Positions 6,806-12,739 of a stretch of 14,583 bases of DNA are shown here, one piece after another (position 1 is the stretch's first letter; every line of letters begins with the position of its first letter). The translations under genes were made by a program, and so were the position numbers. The DNA is from JAXHUK01 sp034189725 (lineage in GTDB: Bacteria > Chloroflexota > Dehalococcoidia > SZUA-161). Location of the stretch: the NCBI GenBank assembly GCA_034189725.1, contig JAXHUK010000140.1:1-14583 (forward strand), given 5' to 3'. Under the pieces are notes generated by a model that worked only from the letters and a program-made list of their open reading frames with translations, was not told the DNA's origin and made no database searches.

Positions 6806-8325
6806 AAACACTGTTGATAAATCCGCCGTATCCCTTTATGGAGTTCCCCATAATACCGATGGGGCTGCTTTATCTCGGTGCCGTGCTTGAGCAAAATAAC
6901 TACGAGGTCGAGGTGCTGGATCTCCTTGTATCCAAGTACTCCAAGGATAAAATACAGGGAAAGCTTGAACAGTATCAACCGGATATTGTGGCTATCACCG
7001 CAGTGACCATGAACTATCCTGTTGCATCTGATATTCTCAAGTACTGTAAATCAGTAAATCCTGATGTCACTACTGTTATAGGTGGCCCCCATGTTACCTT
7101 TGCCGCTGAGGAAACGCTCAACGAAGCTCCCTGGATAGATATACTGGTGCGGGGGGAAGGTGAGCAAACGATGCTTGATATTGTCAGTGGCAAAAAGCTC
7201 GAACAGATAGACGGGATAGCCTTTCGTGCTGATGACGGAATACGGCTGACTGCAGAACGCTGTTTGCTTGAGACCCTTGATGAACTTCCTACGCCATCGC
7301 GGCATCTGTTCCCACTATCACGATATCACGCTCTTGCATCCCATTGTAGCCTCATAACTGGCAGAGGGTGTCCTTTTAATTGTATATTCTGTGTCGGGTC
7401 GAAAATGGGCGGCAGAAGAGCACGATTCCGCAATCCGAAGCTTGTCGTCGATGAGATTGAGCAGGTTCTGGCTCTGGGTTTCACTGAGGTTAATTTCGAG
7501 GATGATCTCTTCACGCTTAATCATAAGCATCTTCATGCGATCTGCGACGAGATACTTGCCCGGGATCTAAGGTTCAACTGGAGTGTTTTTGCTAGAGTTG
7601 ATACCGTGAATCCCGAAGTGCTCCAGAAATTGAACAAGGCTGGATGCAAGTGGGTCTCGTACGGAGTAGAGAGCGGGAATCAACAAATCCTTGATACGGT
7701 CAAGAAGAAGATCACGTTGGAGAAGGTCAGGGAAAGCGTGAAGATGGGTAAGGATGCCGGGCTCAACGTTCTGGTTTCATTTATTCTGGGCTTGCCTGGA
7801 GAGACTAAGGAGACAATGGTTCAGACTGCACGGTTTGCACAGGAGCTCGAAACATATTACGGGTTCCATGTCCTTGCTCCCTTTCCTGGAACCGAGGTGC
7901 GCGAGAACAGGGAAGAGTATGGCATTGAGATACTGACGAATGATTGGTCGAAATATGATGCCAACAGACCGGTTTGTCGGACAGAAGGCGCTAGCCCCAA
8001 GGACATAACAGACGCTCTTCATAAATACTATAGGGGTATCAGGTACGCATCAGATGAGTCTGACGAATACGAAGTAGAACAGGAACAGTTGGCGAAGGAA
8101 GAAAGGCGTAGTCCTTTGGCATGGGCAATGCTCAACGGAGACATTGTTGAAAATCTGGGTGGGATAGCAACGACGGGCAATCCAGCACGGGACCTGGCTG
8201 ACAGAATAGCAAAAGCTGTCCCGTATTCTCGACAGCAGATTGATGACAGTATCGAGGAATGGATTGATCGTGGTTTATTGGGATATGAACTCAGGAATGG
8301 CCACGTGACATGGAGATGGACGTAG
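6802..8325 (+). CDS. B12-binding-type radical SAM protein
   Basis: 507 residues. Residues 1-150 form a cobalamin-binding-like Rossmann domain with INPPYP at the N terminus and GGPHVT at 94-99; the classical DxHxxG base-off motif is not apparent, as is common in this class. The radical SAM core follows, with the [4Fe-4S] cluster motif GRGCPFNCIFC (Cys190, Cys194, Cys197), the NFEDDLFT segment near 231 and YGVESGNQ near 287. A C-terminal domain (about 435-507) has a winged-helix-like pattern ending in IEEWIDRGLLGYELRNGHVTW. Members methylate or rearrange unactivated carbons. The start ATG overlaps the methyltransferase stop, with GAGGAG at 6791-6796. Pairing with a SAM methyltransferase suggests a shared modification of one product (lipid, cofactor or natural product); the product is unknown. 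Confidence 0.88.
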   Translation: MKTLLINPPYPFMEFPIIPMGLLYLGAVLEQNNYEVEVLDLLVSKYSKDKIQGKLEQYQPDIVAITAVTMNYPVASDILKYCKSVNPDVTTVIGGPHVTFAAEETLNEAPWIDILVRGEGEQTMLDIVSGKKLEQIDGIAFRADDGIRLTAERCLLETLDELPTPSRHLFPLSRYHALASHCSLITGRGCPFNCIFCVGSKMGGRRARFRNPKLVVDEIEQVLALGFTEVNFEDDLFTLNHKHLHAICDEILARDLRFNWSVFARVDTVNPEVLQKLNKAGCKWVSYGVESGNQQILDTVKKKITLEKVRESVKMGKDAGLNVLVSFILGLPGETKETMVQTARFAQELETYYGFHVLAPFPGTEVRENREEYGIEILTNDWSKYDANRPVCRTEGASPKDITDALHKYYRGIRYASDESDEYEVEQEQLAKEERRSPLAWAMLNGDIVENLGGIATTGNPARDLADRIAKAVPYSRQQIDDSIEEWIDRGLLGYELRNGHVTWRWT

Positions 8326-8348
8326 TCCAACCGCTGGCTAACTACTTA

Positions 8349-8366
8349 CTACTAAGTCTACTAAGT
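8349..8366 (+). repeat. tandem duplication of a 9-mer between convergent genes
   Basis: CTACTAAGT occurs twice in perfect tandem (8349-8357 and 8358-8366) in the 66-base gap between convergent genes. The first copy also closes a 5-bp hairpin ACTTA/TAAGT (8344-8357, 4-base loop). There is no T-run, so it is not a convincing intrinsic terminator. Confidence 0.5.
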
Positions 8367-8391
8367 GATCGGGTGGCCATGGGGATTGCTG

Positions 8392-9105
8392 CTATTTTGG
8401 TTTCTTGTGGGTGTAAATAACGACACTTTTGGGGAAAAGATGGTCGAGCAACCCTTCCAGTCGAACGAAGAACCAGTTCTTGTTGGTTATTTCCCAGGCT
8501 AAGAACTTGTGATATAGCGAAGGGACCAGAGCTTTCTCTCTCCTCACACCGAAGATACAGCGCAGCAGCCAGTAGATTGAATGGAATGCGTGTCTGTGTC
8601 TAATTGCATATACAGTCAGATTGTTGCGTTGTAGCATATCAATGAGTTCATGCTCATGATATATTCTGATGTGCCCGCCGGGATTAGTGTGATAATCCTC
8701 TGATATCTTCCAGTAAAGGCTTTCCATGAAATGGCAGGGCACACTGACTGCCAGCTTGCCTTCGTTTTTCAGAACACGAACTAACTCCCGAACACCCTGT
8801 TCATCGTCGAGCACATGTTCCAACACCTCTGAGCAGACGATTTTGTCAAATGTGCCATCCCTAAAAGGGAGCCCCATAGCGTTTCCCTGAAGGACATTCC
8901 ATTTCCCTTTCGTCTGATTTTCGTCGTCCATGGCGGCAAGCATTCCTTTTGCCGTTTGCAGCGGTTCGAGGTCATAGTCCATCGCACATACGGAACAATG
9001 GTCAAGTGTGCAAATATACCAGCTATGCCTTCCTGGACCACAGCCGATATCCAATACCTGCTCTCCGCTTCCTATGGGCAAGACATCAAAATCGATGGTG
9101 AGCAC
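8392..9105 (-). CDS. class I SAM-dependent methyltransferase
   Basis: 237 residues. Motif I VLDIGCGPG (17-25) comes very early, then MDYD (acidic motif II position), NAMGLPFRDGTFDKIVCSEVLEHV (about 74-97) and LKNEGKLAVSVP. This is the Methyltransf_11/UbiE-like fold. The C-terminal third is rich in Trp, Phe and Leu and could contact a lipid substrate. The start is GTG at 9105-9103, directly after the glycosyltransferase stop (TAAGTG); AAGGAGG (complement of 9114-9120) with 8-base spacing fixes it. Coupling to a GT4 glycosyltransferase suggests methylation of a sugar or glycolipid, an inference from context only. It is not closely similar to the methyltransferase at 6002-6805 outside the common core. 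Confidence 0.88.
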   Translation of the reverse strand: MLTIDFDVLPIGSGEQVLDIGCGPGRHSWYICTLDHCSVCAMDYDLEPLQTAKGMLAAMDDENQTKGKWNVLQGNAMGLPFRDGTFDKIVCSEVLEHVLDDEQGVRELVRVLKNEGKLAVSVPCHFMESLYWKISEDYHTNPGGHIRIYHEHELIDMLQRNNLTVYAIRHRHAFHSIYWLLRCIFGVRREKALVPSLYHKFLAWEITNKNWFFVRLEGLLDHLFPKSVVIYTHKKPK

Positions 9106-10335
9106 TTAAAGAACCTCCTTGTAGACCTCGATGGTCTTCTTGGCTGCAATCTCCCAGCTAAAGACTTCCTCTATCCTCTTGCGGGCTGCGATAGCCATGT
9201 TTTGCCTTAGTTGGTCATCTCCGAGCATGTGTTTTATTGCTGCTGCCAGTGCAGTAGGATCTGCAGGCGGTACCAGCATTCCCGCCCCATCACTTCCCAC
9301 TATTTCGGGTAATGCTCCAGCCCTGGTGGCTATGACCGGCGTGCTACACGACATTGCCTCGGCACAGGGGAGGCCGAAGCCCTCATAGACTGAAGCGGTA
9401 ACTGCTATCTCTGACATCGAGTAATGCTCAACTAGTTCCTCTACGCTTAGCCGACCGGTGAACTTGACCCTGTCCTCGATTCCTTGCTCTTGAATTATTC
9501 GGGGAGCATATCTGGTATAGTCACCTTGCCTATCCACGATGTTTAACTTGACATCGACATCGCCTTTGAGTTGGGCAATCGCCTGCAGCAAGAAAGCGAT
9601 ACCTTTTTTCCTGTCTTCAGTATTACCGACCATAATGATGCTGTTGGGTTCTTTTTCAACGTGATTGAGTTTTTTGAAGACAGAGGTGTCTATACCGTTA
9701 GGAACGATTCTCACCTTGTCGGTACCCAGCTTGAATACTCGCATTACATCTTCCGCTGAGCAATCGGAGACGGTTATTACCCTGTCCATCGTGTGGGCTA
9801 CTAAATGCTGCATAATGAGGAAAGAATAGAATTTGGTGCGGTTGAATTTACTAACGAACCGGCGGGCTTGTGCTAGGTCAGCTTTCATATCTATATATAT
9901 AGGGTGGTGAATCGTGGCCACTACTGGCACTCCCAATCCCTTGGTCATGGTCATACCGTATCCCAATGTTTGATTATCATGGATAATATCAAACTTCTCT
10001 TTAGCGATGATCTCGCGTAACTTCAGGTATGCTCTCATGCTAAAGGTAAAAATTTCAGGGAACATCTTGAGGCGCCACGCTACAACCTCGTAGAGGTTGA
10101 GTGGCCGGAACAGGTGGAGTGGATGCTTAAGCGAAGACAGCCCTTCTGTCTCATATAGATTTAGCCCTTCGATTTGGTGTAGCTTGACTCCCTCAGGAAC
10201 TGCCGGGTAGGGAGGTCCCGCCATCACGTGAACATCGTGCCCCAGTTCATTGAGGGCCTTGGCCAGATAATATACGTAGACACCTTGCCCACCGCAATAC
10301 ATGTTTCCCCTGTATGTAAGAAGGCATATTTTCAT
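9106..10335 (-). CDS. GT4-family glycosyltransferase
   Basis: 409 residues, typical for retaining GT-B glycosyltransferases of family GT4, which move a sugar from a nucleotide donor to a glycan or lipid at the cytoplasmic membrane face. The N-terminal acceptor domain opens with MKICLLTYR and a glycine-rich GGQGVYVYYLAKAL. The C-terminal donor domain contains VPNGIDTSVF, a GRLSVEELVEHY stretch, the EX7E motif (Glu318 in EGFGLPCAE, Glu326) and GALPEIV. There is no signal peptide or clear membrane helix. The start ATG (10335-10333) has only a weak AAGG site but overlaps the stop of a small upstream ORF (ATGA), which may supply ribosomes by coupling. The methyltransferase follows with no gap. Donor and acceptor sugars cannot be assigned. 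Confidence 0.93.
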   Translation of the reverse strand: MKICLLTYRGNMYCGGQGVYVYYLAKALNELGHDVHVMAGPPYPAVPEGVKLHQIEGLNLYETEGLSSLKHPLHLFRPLNLYEVVAWRLKMFPEIFTFSMRAYLKLREIIAKEKFDIIHDNQTLGYGMTMTKGLGVPVVATIHHPIYIDMKADLAQARRFVSKFNRTKFYSFLIMQHLVAHTMDRVITVSDCSAEDVMRVFKLGTDKVRIVPNGIDTSVFKKLNHVEKEPNSIIMVGNTEDRKKGIAFLLQAIAQLKGDVDVKLNIVDRQGDYTRYAPRIIQEQGIEDRVKFTGRLSVEELVEHYSMSEIAVTASVYEGFGLPCAEAMSCSTPVIATRAGALPEIVGSDGAGMLVPPADPTALAAAIKHMLGDDQLRQNMAIAARKRIEEVFSWEIAAKKTIEVYKEVL

Positions 10336-10382
10336 TGTTTTACCTTACCTAACGGGATAGGCCATGATACCTTCCTCGACAC
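10332..10382 (-). CDS. possible 16-residue leader peptide of the glycosyltransferase operon
   Basis: A GTG at 10382-10380 is preceded by AAAGGAGG (complement of 10390-10397) at ideal 7-base spacing. It opens a 16-codon frame, MSRKVSWPIPLGKVKQ, whose TGA (10334-10332) overlaps the glycosyltransferase ATG as ATGA. The ribosome site is much better than the one in front of the glycosyltransferase itself, so translation of this short frame could deliver ribosomes to it. The peptide is basic with one Trp and two Pro and matches nothing I know. The alternative is chance: the Shine-Dalgarno match overlaps, on the other strand, the -35 box of the tRNA promoter. Confidence 0.4.
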   Translation of the reverse strand: MSRKVSWPIPLGKVKQ

Positions 10383-10395
10383 GATGCTGCCTCCT

Positions 10396-10424
10396 TTGAC
10401 AAATGATACGTTTCGATGTACTAT
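10396..10424 (+). promoter_or_regulatory. sigma70-type promoter of tRNA-Gly
   Basis: A consensus -35 TTGACA (10396-10401), a 17-base spacer and a -10 TACTAT (10419-10424, 5 of 6 consensus bases). The predicted transcription start, near 10431, is about 7 bases before the mature tRNA 5' end. Confidence 0.8.
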
Positions 10425-10437
10425 TGCTTTTGACTCC

Positions 10438-10512
10438 GCGGGAGTAGCTCAGTGGAAGAGCCCCTGCCTTCCAAGCAGGTTGTCGCGGGTTCGAGTCCCG
10501 TCTCCCGCTCCA
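10438..10512 (+). tRNA. tRNA-Gly (anticodon TCC)
   Basis: A complete cloverleaf can be drawn. The acceptor stem GCGGGAG pairs with CTCCCGC (10502-10508), with discriminator T and an encoded CCA at 10510-10512. The D arm is GCTC/GAGC. The anticodon stem CCTGC/GCAGG encloses the loop CTTCCAA, giving anticodon TCC, which reads GGA (and possibly GGG) glycine codons. The T arm has loop TTCGAGT on a GCGGG/CCCGT stem. It stands alone, divergent from the glycosyltransferase operon. Confidence 0.97.
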
Positions 10513-10633
10513 CAAGCAATGATTCTTCAGTATAAGTGCGCCCTGATTCTCGCAGAGCAGCACAATGGGAACTGTTCATACGAATTATTCCAGTACTGTT
10601 GCTCTTGATGTTGCTCATGTCTATACAAAGTAA

Positions 10634-10670
10634 AGGCCTATAGCACTCACACCTGTGATATGCTAGGCCT
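10634..10670. terminator. strong hairpin, possible bidirectional terminator
   Basis: Arms AGGCCTA (10634-10640) and TAGGCCT (10664-10670) pair perfectly, with inner GCA/TGC and TCAC/GTGA helices around the loop ACCT. Downstream on the + strand is GTTTGCTGTTGTATT; on the - strand it is TTTACTTTG. Neither is a pure T-run, but both are T-rich, so the hairpin could end the tRNA-Gly transcript and a leftward RNA. Confidence 0.45.
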
Positions 10671-10821
10671 GTTTGCTGTTGTATTCTCTATTTACCAGCA
10701 GCACATTACCTGCTTTATTGGTACATAAACAATCAATCGAGATAGGAACGCTATCGGCTGTTCCGGGCTATCTGGTAGCAGCAACTGGTACTATAAGTTC
10801 GAACCCGGCCCCCGATTGCAT
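10634..10821 (-). ncRNA. candidate structured small RNA (unidentified)
   Basis: A leftward promoter (TATAAT at 10833-10828) predicts a start near 10821, and a strong hairpin at 10634-10670 offers an end, giving about 190 nt. Near the 5' end CAATCG (10818-10813) can pair with CGATTG (complement of 10733-10738), enclosing CCGGG/CCCGG and two mutually exclusive hairpins, GATAG/CTATC and GGAAC/GTTCC. This is a plausible RNA domain with a switchable interior. The length would fit 6S RNA, but I cannot show the long end-to-end pairing that class needs. A short frame of 17 codons starts at the predicted 5' end (10820), so a tiny leaderless peptide is an alternative. Confidence 0.3.
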
Positions 10822-10827
10822 GGCACA

Positions 10828-10856
10828 ATTATAGCAGCGAAGTGCTCAGGCTGCAA
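10828..10856 (-). promoter_or_regulatory. leftward promoter with perfect -10
   Basis: On the - strand, TATAAT (10833-10828) is a perfect -10. A 17-base spacer separates it from TTGCAG (10856-10851), a weak -35 with three consensus bases. No protein gene follows within 490 bases, so if active it should drive an RNA or a very short frame. Confidence 0.4.
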
Positions 10857-10881
10857 CTATTACAGGGAAGAATCCTCAGCT

Positions 10882-10911
10882 TTGCTTTAGAGGAGCCTTG
10901 CAAGGTATACT
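10882..10911 (+). promoter_or_regulatory. putative promoter of the cysteine synthase gene
   Basis: TTGCTT (10882-10887), an 18-base spacer and TATACT (10906-10911). The spacer contains the perfect 10-base palindrome CCTTGCAAGG (10896-10905), which a regulator could occupy. The predicted leader before GTG 10975 is about 55 bases. Confidence 0.4.
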
Positions 10912-10974
10912 ATGTTGTTGAATGTTGTGGTACCGTACATTGCGTAGAATATCGTCTAGATACGGAGATGCCAA

Positions 10975-11883
10975 GTGGGTGTTGTTGATTCCATTGGGAA
11001 TACACCGTTAGTACAACTGAATAATCTGAATGTCAATCCTCGGGTCAGGTTTATGGCTAAGCTGGAGGGAAATAATCCGGGAGGTTCGGTAAAGGATCGT
11101 GTTGCTCACTATATGATAGAAAAAGCTATAGAAGCGGGCGAGTTGGTTCCGGGAAAGACGATTCTTGAGCCTACGTCAGGCAATACAGGGATTGCTTTGG
11201 CCATGATCGGGGCGGCCATGAATTACAGGGTAAGACTGGTAATGCCCGAGTGCGTGAGTATCGAAAGACAACGTGCCATCGAAGCTTTTGGTGCTGAACT
11301 TGACCTTACCCCTGGTCAGGATTCGACGGATGGCGCTATTATGCGGGCACATCATATTATCGAGGAAAATCCCGGCCAGTACTACATGCCGAATCAATTC
11401 GATAACGATAACAATGTGGTAGCCCACTATGAAACAACAGGGCCTGAGATATTTGCTCAAACAAATGGCGAGGTGGACGTGTTTGTAGCTGGCATGGGTA
11501 CAACCGGAACCCTGATGGGAGTTTCAAAATATCTCAAGGAACGTAAGCCATCGGTGCGCATCGTTGGCGTTGAGCCTGTAAGAGGGCATAATATCCAGGG
11601 ACTAAAAAATATGCAAGAGTCCATGGTTCCAGGGATATTCCGGAGGGATGCACTGGACAGCAAGCTAATGGTTACGGATGAAGAGGCCTTTGATGCCACC
11701 AGGGCGCTGGCTTTGAAAGAGGGTGTATTTGTCGGAATGTCAAGTGGAGCTGCGGTAGCTGGAGCGCTTAATGTTGCCAAAGAGATGGGTTCGGGTACCT
11801 TGGTGGTGATTCTGCCGGACCGTGGTGATCGCTATTTGAGCACATGTCTGTTTATGTCCACGTGCGCCAAATGCCCGCCATAG
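10975..11883 (+). CDS. cysteine synthase (PLP-dependent, CysK/CysM family)
   Basis: 302 residues, the usual length for O-acetylserine sulfhydrylase. The PLP lysine is Lys40 in GGSVKDR. The phosphate and substrate loop PTSGNTG is at 66-72, GMGTTGTLMGVSKYL is near 172, and GMSSGAA near 254. The enzyme makes L-cysteine from an activated serine and sulfide, thiosulfate or a sulfur carrier. GTG 10975 is the start: GGAG at 10964-10967 is 7 bases away, and the nearby ATG 10968 runs into a stop. The end is odd. Instead of finishing at the usual DRGDRYLST-x-LF, the protein adds a short tail with Cys291, Cys297 and Cys300 that could bind metal or carry sulfur. No serine acetyltransferase gene is in the window. 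Cystathionine beta-synthase activity cannot be excluded. Confidence 0.92.
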   Translation: MGVVDSIGNTPLVQLNNLNVNPRVRFMAKLEGNNPGGSVKDRVAHYMIEKAIEAGELVPGKTILEPTSGNTGIALAMIGAAMNYRVRLVMPECVSIERQRAIEAFGAELDLTPGQDSTDGAIMRAHHIIEENPGQYYMPNQFDNDNNVVAHYETTGPEIFAQTNGEVDVFVAGMGTTGTLMGVSKYLKERKPSVRIVGVEPVRGHNIQGLKNMQESMVPGIFRRDALDSKLMVTDEEAFDATRALALKEGVFVGMSSGAAVAGALNVAKEMGSGTLVVILPDRGDRYLSTCLFMSTCAKCPP

Positions 11884-11918
11884 ACTGCTTTTAGATTAGA
11901 TGCAAGATTGATGAGTAG

Positions 11919-12647
11919 TTACCGGGTTGCCCCAAAACCAAAGTCCTGCTCTGCCTCGTCTTCGCGCCCCAGCAACGAAAGCGCAATCCCTCGATTCAGG
12001 TAGGCTTTAGCATAATTGGGATTCAGTCGAATTGCCTTGCTATAGTGCTGCACAGCCTCTTCCAGGTTATTGGCCTCCATCAGTTGGTTGCCGATGCTAT
12101 GATATATGTCAGCGATTAGCCCGGTGTTGCCCCACAGCTTCCTTTGGGGATTATTGAGGTGTTCTCTGAAGTCGAATCCATGAGGAACTATGTTCTCTAC
12201 ATCGATAGTGGCATTGTCGATAACCAATACAGAGAAAACGTGTGGTCCGATACCGAATGCGTCGTCGAGGTAGATTGCTCCTGTTTTCAGACCGAAACTT
12301 TGTGCCACTACGTTGTAGAGAATTGTTAGCCCCAAACAATTGCCAACCTTTTCCTCGCTCAAACTGAGTTGAGCATCGATAACTGTCATCAATCGAAAGT
12401 TGCCCTGTGTTTCATACCTTGTTGGCTTTTTTGTCCATAGCCAGTCAAAGAGACCCCTTGCCTTTTGCAGGTCATCACCAGGAGGGGTATCCGCCTCAAT
12501 TTCTTTACATAACATATCGATCCTGGCCTGATAGACACTGAGCCCCTTCTGGTCGTTAATCCCCGATGCGATCAGCGCCCCCCAGGCCAGGTCTGGTTCA
12601 GTAAGCTCCAGCAGTTTCTTTTCAAATCCATTTTGTTCGCATCTCAT
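11919..12647 (-). CDS. transglutaminase-like (SirB1-type) protein with TPR repeats
   Basis: 242 residues. Residues about 35-165 resemble the transglutaminase-like core of the SirB1 family, with a possible catalytic triad: Cys104 in VGNCLGLTILY, His136 in GPHVFSV and Asp149 in TIDVEN. Residues about 178-235 form two TPR units (YHSIGNQLMEANNLEEAVQH and YLNRGIALSLLGREDEAEQD) for protein contact. The first residues carry no signal peptide, so it should be cytoplasmic. SirB1-like proteins have no settled biochemical role. It is convergent with the cysteine synthase gene (35-base gap, no terminator seen) and divergent from the CCA-adding enzyme. The ribosome site is weak; a hexamer TACACT lies 7 bases before the ATG on this strand, which could mean a leaderless transcript. 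Confidence 0.8.
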   Translation of the reverse strand: MRCEQNGFEKKLLELTEPDLAWGALIASGINDQKGLSVYQARIDMLCKEIEADTPPGDDLQKARGLFDWLWTKKPTRYETQGNFRLMTVIDAQLSLSEEKVGNCLGLTILYNVVAQSFGLKTGAIYLDDAFGIGPHVFSVLVIDNATIDVENIVPHGFDFREHLNNPQRKLWGNTGLIADIYHSIGNQLMEANNLEEAVQHYSKAIRLNPNYAKAYLNRGIALSLLGREDEAEQDFGFGATR

Positions 12648-12713
12648 GCTGCCTAGTGTACCATGAGATAGTTGATATCGAAAGCGTTCTTGGTTTCCTT
12701 AGAAATGGTGTCC

Positions 12714-12722
12714 TGATATAAT
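12714..12722 (+). promoter_or_regulatory. extended -10 promoter of the CCA-adding enzyme gene
   Basis: TGATATAAT is a full extended -10 element (TG-N-TATAAT). The -35 position holds only TTTCCT (12694-12699). The transcript would begin near 12729, giving a leader of about 0 to 11 bases depending on which GTG is used. Confidence 0.6.
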
Positions 12723-12739
12723 ACAACCAGGTGAGAATA

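Larger units (their letters stand above)
10513..10974. other. 462-base region without a clear protein gene
   Basis: No convincing protein gene on either strand. It holds an imperfect hairpin with arms GAGCA/TGCTC (10555-10604), a strong hairpin at 10634-10670, a hairpin TACCA-GCAG/CTGC-TGGTA (about 10691-10721), a GATAG/CTATC hairpin (10741-10755), a leftward TATAAT promoter and a rightward promoter for the cysteine synthase gene. The density of structure suggests one or more RNAs. I see no T-box core, SAM-riboswitch core, SRP or tmRNA signature. Confidence 0.6.

Noticed and set aside
10345..10563. 72-codon - strand frame containing SGRRDSNPRQPAWKAGALPLSYSRG
   Set aside because: This is the well-known spurious translation of the strand opposite a tRNA gene. 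It lies across tRNA-Gly and its promoter and has no good start signal.
10798..10821. GTTCGAAC followed by a C-rich stretch resembling the 3' end of a tRNA, possibly an attachment site
   Set aside because: The 5' side of the T-stem does not pair, no other arms can be drawn, and identity to the tRNA-Gly 3' end is only about 15 of 24 bases. No integrase or element genes lie nearby.
10513..10974. T-box or SAM riboswitch upstream of the cysteine synthase gene
   Set aside because: I looked for the conserved T-box AGGGTGG-type core and the SAM-I core and found neither. The region between the putative promoter and the GTG is only about 55 bases.
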